The position numbers were made by a program, and so were the translations under genes. DNA of 6,030 nt from Acidocella sp. (lineage in GTDB: Bacteria; Pseudomonadota; Alphaproteobacteria; Acetobacterales; Acetobacteraceae). The stretch covers positions 1 through 6,030 of the forward strand of contig JAQUAC010000145.1 of the NCBI GenBank assembly GCA_028687415.1, written 5' to 3'. Shown piece by piece: positions 1-6,030 of this stretch. Within the stretch, counting starts at the first letter, position 1. Every line of letters starts with the position of its first letter. The notes beneath the pieces were generated by a model. That model did no database searches. It saw nothing but the letters and a program-made list of their open reading frames with translations, and was not told the origin of the DNA.

Positions 1-1
1 C

Positions 2-909
2 GTACTGGAGGAGGGCAACAAGGACGATTGGTTCGGCTCGCTGATGATCCAGCGCCTGTCATCATCTCCGCCATCAGCCTCATCGCCTTCCTGGCTCAGG
101 AGCTGCGCACCGGCAACGCCACACCGCTGGTCAATCTCCGCCTGTTCACACGCTGGAATTTTGGCTTCATCAGTGCCGCCAATTTCATGCTCGGCTTCGT
201 GCTATACGCGGCGGTGTATCTCATCCCGCTCTACCTCTCCGAGACCCATGGCTACAGTGCCCGGCAATCCGGCGCGGTCATGGCCTGGATCGGCCTGCCC
301 CAATTGCTCATCATCCCCTTCATGCCCTGGCTGATGCGCCGCATAGACCCACGCCGCCTGCTGGCGCTGGGGTTCGTCCTGTTCGCCATCAGCTCCTTCA
401 TGAACATGAATCTCGGCCCGGACGATAGCGGCCCGCAAATGCTCATCCCCAACCTCATCCGCGCCGTCGGCCAGGCCCTGGTCTTCCCGCCGATCACGAT
501 GATCGCCACCGCCGGCATCCCGTTTCAGGATTCCGGTTCCGCCTCGTCGCTGTTCAACATGCTGCGCAATCTCGGCGGCGCCATCGGCATCGCCATCGTG
601 CAAACATTTGTTACCAACCGTGAAAAATACCATTCCGCCATCGTTACGCCAGATGTCAGCCTGCTCAACCCCGCCACGCAGCAACGGCTTTCGCTACTGC
701 AGCATTATTTCACAATGCACGGCATGGCTGACCCGTCAGCGGCACGGGAGCAAGCCATCCAGTTGCTAGGCCGCACCATCCAAATCCAGGCTAATTACTT
801 TGCCTATGGCGATGCCTTCGCCCTGCTCGGGGCAGGCATGCTCGCCGCCCTGCTGGCGTCACTTTTCCTGCGCAAGCCATCCGGCCCTGCCGCCCCCGGC
901 GGACATTGA
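2..909 (+). pseudogene. DHA2/EmrB-type MFS drug efflux transporter, 3' part, frameshifted near position 58
   Basis: This is the C-terminal half of a major facilitator drug:H+ antiporter of the 14-helix DHA2 (EmrB/QacA) type, an inner-membrane exporter. Its 5' end lies before the window. From position 2 to about 58 the family-like reading VLEEGNKDDWFGSLMIQRL (the loop before a late helix) is in one frame. From about 58 to 909 the reading VIISAISLIAFLAQELRT and onward is in another frame, so one base appears missing (CTGTC where CTGGTC would restore the frame). Downstream, about seven hydrophobic segments are visible (roughly nt 58-105, 163-237, 268-336, 352-405, 436-516, 547-612, 805-870). The EmrB-like stretch SGSASSLFNMLRNLGGAIGI is at nt 535-594. 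The chain ends LRKPSGPAAPGGH. Without the frameshift the fragment would fit the last half of a ~500-residue exporter. Family assignment is firm. Whether the shift is a real mutation or a sequencing error cannot be told here. The substrate is unknown. Confidence 0.8.
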
Positions 910-927
910 TCTACGTCATATCGCCGA

Positions 928-950
928 GACAATTTTGTCATGACAATTGT
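928..950. promoter_or_regulatory. Cluster of GACAA/TTGTC half-sites between the exporter and phbB (possible operator)
   Basis: GACAA (928-932), TTGTC (935-939) and GACAA (942-946) follow each other with exact 7-bp start-to-start spacing and alternating orientation, and TTGT (947-950) comes directly after. This creates a perfect 12-bp palindrome TTGTCATGACAA at 935-946, flanked by and overlapping two shorter ones (928-939 with a 2-nt centre, and ACAATTGT at 943-950). The AT-rich block stands out from the GC-rich surroundings and lies 88-110 nt before the phbB start. Such symmetry is typical of a dimeric repressor or activator site. I cannot name the regulator, and a weak terminator for the exporter gene is an alternative. 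No convincing -35/-10 pair was found next to it. Confidence 0.35.
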
Positions 951-1025
951 TAGATATTCGGAGGCAGGCCTCTGAATACCGGCTTCTCGGCCGCAGGGAA
1001 TTAGTCTAACGTGTTAAATAACACT

Positions 1026-1030
1026 GGAGG
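1026..1030 (+). promoter_or_regulatory. Ribosome binding site of phbB
   Basis: GGAGG lies 7 nt before the ATG at 1038. This is a strong Shine-Dalgarno match at good spacing. It decides the start, since an in-frame GTG at 1011 would place this motif inside the coding region and add nine residues unlike the family. Confidence 0.85.
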
Positions 1031-1037
1031 AACAAAA

Positions 1038-1760
1038 ATGTCTCGTGTAGCACTGGTCACCGGCGGCACCCGCGGAATTGGTGCAGCTATCAGTGTGGCT
1101 CTGAAGAACGCGGGCCGGACAGTCATTGCCAGCTATGCCGGCAATACCGCCGCCGCCGAGGCCTTCCACAAAGAAACAGGAATCGAAACCGTCAAGTTTG
1201 ACGCCGGGAATTACGATGAATGCATCGCAGCGGTGAAAGACATCACCGACCGCCACGGCCCCATCGAGATCCTCGTCAATAATGCCGGCATCACCCGTGA
1301 CACCGTGATGGGCAAAATGACCCGCGACATGTGGGACGAAGTGATCGACACCAATCTTGGCTCCTGCTTCAATCTCTGCAAAGCCACGTTCGACGGCATG
1401 AAGGCGAAGAAGTTCGGCCGCATCGTCAATATCGGCTCCATCAACGGCCAGGCCGGCCAGTACGGCCAGGTCAACTATGCCGCTGCTAAATCCGGTATCC
1501 ACGGCTTCACCAAGGCCCTGGCGCAGGAAGGTGCACGCTACTCCATCACCGTCAACGCCATCGCCCCCGGCTATGTCGATACCGACATGGTCCGCGCCGT
1601 ACCGCCCGACGTGCTTGAAAAGATCATCGCCAAAATCCCGCGCGGCCGCCTTGGCACCGCGGAAGACATCGCCCGCGGTGTCGTCTTCCTCACCGCCGAC
1701 GACGCCGATTTCGTCACCGGCTCCACCCTCTCCATCAATGGCGGTCAGCACATGTACTGA
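1038..1760 (+). CDS. phbB: Acetoacetyl-CoA reductase (NADPH), PHB biosynthesis
   Basis: This is a 240-residue short-chain dehydrogenase that reduces acetoacetyl-CoA to (R)-3-hydroxybutyryl-CoA, the monomer precursor for polyhydroxybutyrate synthase; it is cytoplasmic and NADPH-dependent in this family. The sequence shows the nucleotide-binding TGGTRGIG at residues 8-15, NNAG at 81-84, the Asn106-Ser134-Tyr147-Lys151 catalytic set (NIGSING and YAAAK), and PGYVDTDM after it. The NGQAGQYGQVNY stretch and the GGQHMY C-terminus are characteristic of PhaB/PhbB rather than FabG. Length matches the family (about 240-246). The ATG is chosen because GGAGG lies 7 nt upstream. The gene stands alone: no thiolase (phaA) is next to it within the window. 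It ends just before a strong inverted repeat. A FabG-like 3-oxoacyl-ACP reductase is the main alternative, but the C-terminal motifs favour PhbB. Confidence 0.92.
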   Translation: MSRVALVTGGTRGIGAAISVALKNAGRTVIASYAGNTAAAEAFHKETGIETVKFDAGNYDECIAAVKDITDRHGPIEILVNNAGITRDTVMGKMTRDMWDEVIDTNLGSCFNLCKATFDGMKAKKFGRIVNIGSINGQAGQYGQVNYAAAKSGIHGFTKALAQEGARYSITVNAIAPGYVDTDMVRAVPPDVLEKIIAKIPRGRLGTAEDIARGVVFLTADDADFVTGSTLSINGGQHMY

Positions 1761-1767
1761 GTCTGAC

Positions 1768-1808
1768 GCGGGAAGTTTGGGGCGCTTTAACCACCCCAAA
1801 CTTCCCGC
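1768..1808. terminator. Perfect 15-bp inverted repeat between converging genes, probable bidirectional terminator
   Basis: The left arm GCGGGAAGTTTGGGG (1768-1782) pairs perfectly with CCCCAAACTTCCCGC (1794-1808) around an 11-nt loop. It fills 41 of the 53 nt between the phbB stop (1760) and the stop of the opposing helicase gene (1814). Neither side has a T-run after the stem, so it is not a textbook intrinsic terminator. Position and symmetry nevertheless suggest that it stops or insulates transcription from both directions or protects the 3' ends of the messages. Confidence 0.75.
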
Positions 1809-1813
1809 CCCCA

Positions 1814-4534
1814 TCACCCGCTCTGGCTCAAAAACCTGCGAATACCGGTGACAGCTTCAGCAAGGCCGGAGCGAATGATGGGGGCACCTTCAGGAAACGC
1901 CGAAAACAAGCGGGACGGCACCTGCCGGTCCAGCAGCACAAATACACCACGATCATCGGCGCGGCGGATCAGCCGCCCAAAGGCCTGCCGCAAACGCAAG
2001 CGCACAATGGCGTCGTCATAGTCCTTCGGCGCGCCATGGCTCAAATGTGTACGCCTTGTGCGGTGCAATATATCCGGGCGGGGCCAGGGCGTGCGTTCAA
2101 ACACCACCAGCCGCAGCGCGTTGCCGGGAATGTCCACACCGTCGCGCATCGCATCCGTACCCAGCAAACAGGAATGCTCCTCCGCCCGGAAAATATCCAC
2201 GAGCGTCGCGTTATCCATTGCATCCACATGCTGACCGTAAAGCGGAATACCAACATCCTCCAGCGGCTTGGCGATGCGGTTATGCACCGCCTTCAACCGC
2301 GAGATGGCGGTAAACAAACCCAGCCCCCCGCCCCCCGCCGCCTGAAACAGCGCCTGATACGCCCCGGCCAGCGAGCCGATATCTTGCCCGTTCACATCTG
2401 AGATCAGCACGATGCGCGTGCGCTCCGCATAATCAAACGGCGAATCGAACGCCGCGCGAATCGCCGGCGCCGCCAGATGCGCCGCCCCGGTCCGCGCCTC
2501 GGCATTCTCCCAGGCAGTCTCCGCATCCGCTCCATCGCGCAGCGTGGCGGAGGTAATCAGCAGCCCATGCGCAGGTGCCGCGATGGTCTCAATAAACGCC
2601 TCCGTCGGGTCCAGCAGATGCGAGAGCAGCGCGATGTCCTTATCCGTCCCAGCCTCGCGCTCCAGCCGCAGAAACTCGATGCGCGCAGGCCGCTCCCCCG
2701 GTGCAGTCTCATTCCCCAGACCATCCAAAATCCGCCGCCACGCCGCGAGAGGATCAATGGCCCGCCGCTTCAAACTGCGTGCCATCCCCTCCAGCCGCTG
2801 CCGCGTGGTCTCCTCCAGCGTCTCCGCCTCCACTTCCAGCCGCTCCAGGAAACGCTCCCGCAACGCCACCAGCGGCAGGCGCAGCGCTTCCATCGCGTTG
2901 GAGAGCGTGGTGGCGGCAGGCAGCACATCCGGGTTCACCGGATGCAGATCAGCCTCAAACCCCATCGCCCCGGCCAGATCATTCTCCTTGGCGCGGGCGC
3001 GAACCTGCACTCGCAACACACGCAGAAACGCCTCCGCCGGATTCTTGTCCGGCTCCAACTCCGGGTCCAGCCGCATCGAGAACATCGGCGCGGGCAGCGC
3101 CTTGGCGGCGCGCATCGCGGCGTCCACCTGTTTCAACACAGCCTCATCGGTAGCGGAAATATCCTCCAACCGCTTGGCCAGCCCCCGCGCGCGGGAGCGC
3201 GTGCCCTCCGCCCCCAGCAGCCAGCGCCGCAACTCCGCCATCACCGCGCCGGACAGCTCTATGGAAAAAGCACTGTCCGCCGCATCAAAAATATGATGCC
3301 CCTCATCAAACACATAGCGCGTCGGCACGTAATCATCGTCCAGCCCGCCCCATACCGCCTGCGCCATCACCAGCGCATGGTTGGCGATCACGAGGTCCGC
3401 CTGCCGCGCGTTCCGCACCACGCGCTCGATGACGCAGGTGGAGAAATGCGGGCAAGCCGCATGGATGCACTCCCCCCGCCGGTCGGCTATGGCGCTGAGC
3501 AGATTGTGCCCGAACAGTTCCGCGAACCAGCCCGGCAGATCGCCGCCGAACAGATCACCATCGGCGCTCGCCATCGCCCAGCGCGCGACCAGCCCCAGCG
3601 GCACGGCATAGCGCTCCACGCCGGAGGCATCCTCGAAATTCAGCAGGCAAAGATAATTCTCCCGCCCCTTGCGCAGCACCACCTTGGTGCCGCCCGGCAG
3701 GCGCGCGGCCTCTTGCTCGATCTGCCGCTGCAAATGCCGCGTATAGGTGGAAATCCATACCGCGCCCTTGTTCTGCTCCGCCCACAGGCTGGCGGGGGCC
3801 AGATACCCCATCGTCTTGCCCGTGCCGGTTCCGGCCTCAGCCAACACCACATGCGGGCTGCCTTCCGCCAAACGCGGTTGAAACGCCGCCGACACCGCCG
3901 AGGCATAATCCGCCTGCGCCGGGCGCTGCTCCGCCCCAGCACCTAGCAGCGTGGCCAGCCGCGCCCGCGCCTGCGCCGGCACCACGGGGAAAGAGGACGG
4001 CGGCGGACGCGGCGCCACCTCCTCCCATTTCGGCAGGCGCTTCCACAGCCGCATGGCCATGCCATCCGGCCTTGCGGCGGGCTGCCCCAAAGCCGCCAGC
4101 ACATAAGGCGCCCAGAGCCACCCAGCCGCCCCCATGCGCGCGGCCAGACCAACGGCATCGCGGTTCATCGGTGTATCCTTGCCCGCCGCCAGCCGCACCA
4201 GCAGCATCTCCGCCATCTCGGGCAGTGCCTGCGCCGCGGTCTCCAGACTGGCGGGCACGGCAACATCCAGCGCCCGCGCCAACCCCGCCGGGGTGGGAGC
4301 AAAACTCTGCGCCGGGCACACAAAGGCGAACAGTTCCAGCAGATCCAGCACCTGCACCGCCGGGCTGCCCAGCCGCCGCAGCGAGGCCGGACCGTGCACG
4401 ATCAGCGGCACCGCCTCGCCCACCTGCTTGGCGATGGTACCGTGCCGCAGCGCGGTGATGGCGCCGTCGGCGCTAAGCAGCACGGCACGGCCATGGCCGG
4501 CGACGATAGCGGACATGGGAGGAAGAAAGCTCAT
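1814..4534 (-). CDS. dinG: DinG-like ATP-dependent DNA helicase (superfamily 2, XPD/Rad3-like, iron-sulfur)
   Basis: This 906-residue superfamily 2 helicase is probably a 5'-3' DNA helicase acting on R-loops, D-loops and forked DNA during repair or replication, as known for DinG. In order it shows an N-terminal extension (about 1-190), a Q-motif-like RPAQADYASAV (204-214), Walker A EAGTGTGKT (233-241), four cysteines fitting the 4Fe-4S domain (C296, C356, C361, C367), and the DEGH box (410-413). A largely helical, Arch-like stretch follows (about 430-640), then motif III TSAT (661-664), motif V GTDAMRDGVDIPG (792-804) and motif VI QAFGRLIRR (850-858). All helicase motifs look intact. The N-terminus reads like a DnaQ-type exonuclease fold that has lost its acidic residues. 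The ATG at 4534 is the first possible start after an in-frame stop at 4559-4561; it has no clear Shine-Dalgarno. The gene converges with phbB and diverges from the lysyl-tRNA synthetase gene. The family is secure; dinG versus a yoaA-like paralogue is not settled. Confidence 0.9.
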   Translation of the reverse strand: MSFLPPMSAIVAGHGRAVLLSADGAITALRHGTIAKQVGEAVPLIVHGPASLRRLGSPAVQVLDLLELFAFVCPAQSFAPTPAGLARALDVAVPASLETAAQALPEMAEMLLVRLAAGKDTPMNRDAVGLAARMGAAGWLWAPYVLAALGQPAARPDGMAMRLWKRLPKWEEVAPRPPPSSFPVVPAQARARLATLLGAGAEQRPAQADYASAVSAAFQPRLAEGSPHVVLAEAGTGTGKTMGYLAPASLWAEQNKGAVWISTYTRHLQRQIEQEAARLPGGTKVVLRKGRENYLCLLNFEDASGVERYAVPLGLVARWAMASADGDLFGGDLPGWFAELFGHNLLSAIADRRGECIHAACPHFSTCVIERVVRNARQADLVIANHALVMAQAVWGGLDDDYVPTRYVFDEGHHIFDAADSAFSIELSGAVMAELRRWLLGAEGTRSRARGLAKRLEDISATDEAVLKQVDAAMRAAKALPAPMFSMRLDPELEPDKNPAEAFLRVLRVQVRARAKENDLAGAMGFEADLHPVNPDVLPAATTLSNAMEALRLPLVALRERFLERLEVEAETLEETTRQRLEGMARSLKRRAIDPLAAWRRILDGLGNETAPGERPARIEFLRLEREAGTDKDIALLSHLLDPTEAFIETIAAPAHGLLITSATLRDGADAETAWENAEARTGAAHLAAPAIRAAFDSPFDYAERTRIVLISDVNGQDIGSLAGAYQALFQAAGGGGLGLFTAISRLKAVHNRIAKPLEDVGIPLYGQHVDAMDNATLVDIFRAEEHSCLLGTDAMRDGVDIPGNALRLVVFERTPWPRPDILHRTRRTHLSHGAPKDYDDAIVRLRLRQAFGRLIRRADDRGVFVLLDRQVPSRLFSAFPEGAPIIRSGLAEAVTGIRRFLSQSG

Positions 4535-4543
4535 GTGGACTCG

Positions 4544-4572
4544 TTTATACCCTGCCGTTCACGGTTTGTCTC
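4544..4572 (-). promoter_or_regulatory. Candidate sigma70-type promoter of the DinG-like gene, giving a near-leaderless mRNA
   Basis: Read on the minus strand, GAGACA (4572-4567) and TATAAA (4549-4544) are separated by 17 nt. They match 4 of 6 and 5 of 6 positions of the TTGACA/TATAAT consensus. The -10 ends only 9 nt before the ATG at 4534, so transcription would begin about 2-4 nt before the start codon. This agrees with the absence of a Shine-Dalgarno sequence. The site is predicted by eye only. Confidence 0.35.
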
Positions 4573-4631
4573 TGGCTCCAGCCATCTCCCTGTTGCAGAG
4601 GTGAAACTCCGGCTCTAGACCATGCTCCACC

Positions 4632-6030
4632 ATGAGCGAAAACACCCAATCCCAGCTGTCCTGGCCCTTCCGCGAAGCCGAGCGTGTTGCCCAACGCCTG
4701 AAACAGAAAGGCAAAACCACCGCCCTGTTCGAGACCGGGTACGGCCCCTCCGGCCTGCCACATATTGGCACGTTCGGCGAGGTCGCGCGCACCAGTTGGG
4801 TGCGCAAGGCGTTCACGGACCTCACCGGCCTGCCCTCCCGCCTGCTCGCCTTCTCGGACGACATGGATGGCCTGCGCAAAGTGCCGGACAACGTGCCTAA
4901 CAAGGAGATGCTGCGCGAGTTCCTCGGCAAGCCCCTGACCAAAATCCCCGACCCGTTCGGCAAGTATGAGAGCTTCGGCGAGCACAACAACAACATGCTG
5001 CAGGATTTCCTGCGCGCCTTCGATTTTGAATTCGAATTCGCCTCCGCCAGCGATTATTATGAATCCGGCCGTTTCGACAACGCCCTGCTGCACGTGCTGG
5101 CGCATCACGACGAGATCGTGAACATCATCCTGCCCACGCTCGGGCCTGAGCGCCGCGCCACTTATTCGCCCATCCTGCCCATCCACCCGCGCACCGGCAT
5201 CGTCATGCAAGTGCCTATCGACAAGGTGGACGTCGCCCACGGTACGATCTTCTGGACCGACCCGGAGACCGGCACCAAGTTCGAAACCGCCGTGACCGGC
5301 GGCGCCGCCAAGCTGCAATGGAAGGCCGACTGGGCCATGCGCTGGTACGCGCTGGACGTCGATTACGAGATGTCCGGCAAGGACCTCATCGACTCGGTGA
5401 AGCTCTCCTCCGCCATCGTGCGCGCCCTGGGCTCCGAGCCGCCCGCCTGCCTCACCTACGAGCTGTTCCTGGACGAGAAGGGGCAGAAAATCTCCAAGTC
5501 CAAGGGCAACGGCCTGTCCATCGACCAGTGGCTGACCTACGCGCCCAAGGAGAGCCTGGCGCAGTTCATGTACCACGCCCCGCAGCGCGCCAAGCGGCTG
5601 TTCTTCGATGTCATCCCCCGCGCGACCGACGACTACATCGCCGCCGTCGCCGCCCTGCCCACGGCGGAAGACCCGCACGCTAACCCGGCTTGGCACATCC
5701 ATGGCGGCGTGCTGCCGGACCATGCCGGCTCGCCCATCGGCTTCGGCATGCTGCTCAATTTGGCCTCTGTCATCAACGCGGACAGCCCGGAGATGCTCTG
5801 GGGCTTCATCCGCGCCTACATCCCCGGCGCCAATGCTGAGACGCACCCGTTCCTGGCCAAGCTGGTCCACCACGCCATCGCCTATAACCGCGATTTCGTG
5901 GCGCCGAAGAAGCAGTTCCGCGCCCCCACGGATGTCGAGCGCGGCGCGCTGCTGGACCTCGCCGAGAGCCTGAAATCCAACGAGCAGGCACAGTACCCCG
6001 GCGAGACGGAGGCCGAGAAGCTGCAAAACC
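4632..6030 (+). CDS. lysS: Class I lysyl-tRNA synthetase, 3' end beyond window
   Basis: This enzyme charges tRNA-Lys with lysine using ATP in the cytoplasm. It is the class I (archaeal-type) form, also called LysK, which replaces the usual class II enzyme in many alphaproteobacteria. The window holds the first 466 codons of an enzyme usually somewhat over 500 residues long, with no stop reached. The Rossmann-fold signatures are intact: GYGPSGLPHIGT at 36-47 (the HIGH motif as HIGT), KLQWKADWAMRW at 227-238, SGKD at 248-251, and KISKS at 286-290 (the KMSKS loop), followed by KGNG. The tRNA-anticodon-binding helical part begins after that and continues past the edge. The ATG at 4632 is the first possible start: an in-frame TGA lies at 4602-4604 with no other start codon between. 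No Shine-Dalgarno lies within reach (GAGGTG at 4598-4603 is 28 nt away). A weak TTGCAG (4592-4597) and TAGACC (4616-4621) pair could be its promoter. It is transcribed divergently from the DinG-like gene. Confidence 0.95.
   Translation, partial: MSENTQSQLSWPFREAERVAQRLKQKGKTTALFETGYGPSGLPHIGTFGEVARTSWVRKAFTDLTGLPSRLLAFSDDMDGLRKVPDNVPNKEMLREFLGKPLTKIPDPFGKYESFGEHNNNMLQDFLRAFDFEFEFASASDYYESGRFDNALLHVLAHHDEIVNIILPTLGPERRATYSPILPIHPRTGIVMQVPIDKVDVAHGTIFWTDPETGTKFETAVTGGAAKLQWKADWAMRWYALDVDYEMSGKDLIDSVKLSSAIVRALGSEPPACLTYELFLDEKGQKISKSKGNGLSIDQWLTYAPKESLAQFMYHAPQRAKRLFFDVIPRATDDYIAAVAALPTAEDPHANPAWHIHGGVLPDHAGSPIGFGMLLNLASVINADSPEMLWGFIRAYIPGANAETHPFLAKLVHHAIAYNRDFVAPKKQFRAPTDVERGALLDLAESLKSNEQAQYPGETEAEKLQN

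Noticed and set aside
44..334. 96-codon plus-strand open frame at the start of the window
   Set aside because: Its first codons are the true exporter frame, but after about position 58 it runs out of frame into Ser/Pro/Arg-rich sequence. It is the out-of-frame tail of the frameshifted gene, not a separate gene.
961..972. Short GAGGC-AG-GCCTC hairpin before phbB
   Set aside because: Only 5 bp with a 2-nt loop and no T-run; too short to call a terminator or operator by itself.
1011..1037. GTG at 1011 as an earlier start for phbB
   Set aside because: It adds nine residues unlike the family and puts the strong GGAGG inside the coding region; the ATG at 1038 is better placed.
1014..1817. 267-codon minus-strand open frame opposite phbB
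   Set aside because: Antisense shadow of a well-recognised gene in GC-rich DNA; low-complexity Gly/Asp/Val-rich product with no recognisable domain.
2322..2342. C-rich run (G-rich on the coding strand), possible quadruplex
   Set aside because: It encodes a short Gly/Ala stretch before motif IV of the helicase; no four evenly spaced G-tracts with regulatory placement.
2477..3946. 489-codon plus-strand open frame opposite the helicase
   Set aside because: Arg/Pro/Gln/His-rich composition typical of the complement of a GC-rich gene; the helicase motifs on the minus strand are intact throughout the same span.
5028..5039. Tandem GAATTCGAATTC palindrome
   Set aside because: It lies inside the synthetase gene and encodes Glu-Phe-Glu-Phe at a place where the family has alternating acidic and aromatic residues; coding explains it.
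4545..6026. 493-codon minus-strand open frame opposite the lysyl-tRNA synthetase
   Set aside because: Long only because of GC bias; Gly/Val/Gln/His-rich, no known domain, and the plus strand encodes a fully recognisable enzyme.

Overview
The window is an ordinary-looking, GC-rich stretch of bacterial chromosome. The gene content points to an alphaproteobacterium: a class I (archaeal-type) lysyl-tRNA synthetase, which is common in that class, an NADPH acetoacetyl-CoA reductase of the polyhydroxybutyrate (PHB) pathway, and a ~900-residue DinG-like helicase with a long N-terminal extension. A member of the Acetobacteraceae/Rhodospirillales is plausible but is only a guess from protein style and base composition.

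Layout. Positions 1-909 (+) hold the 3' part of a 14-helix DHA2/EmrB-type drug exporter. It is cut by the window edge and broken by an apparent 1-nt deletion near position 58. A 128-nt gap (910-1037) follows, containing a cluster of GACAA/TTGTC half-sites and then a clear ribosome binding site. Next is phbB (1038-1760, +). Most of the 53-nt gap to the next gene is a perfect 15-bp inverted repeat (1768-1808), which probably separates transcription of phbB from that of the converging helicase gene. The DinG-like helicase occupies 1814-4534 (-). A 97-nt divergent intergenic region (4535-4631) follows, then the class I lysyl-tRNA synthetase gene (4632 to beyond the window, +). The helicase and synthetase genes both lack a usable Shine-Dalgarno sequence, and their starts are fixed by nearby in-frame stops, so leaderless translation is possible.

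The genes do not form one pathway: an efflux remnant, a carbon-storage enzyme, a DNA-repair helicase and a translation enzyme, each apparently its own transcription unit. I found no RNA gene, CRISPR array, insertion sequence or convincing unknown defence or biosynthetic system. The points most worth following up are the exporter frameshift, the half-site cluster before phbB, the apparently decayed exonuclease-like N-terminus of the helicase, and the Shine-Dalgarno-less divergent pair.
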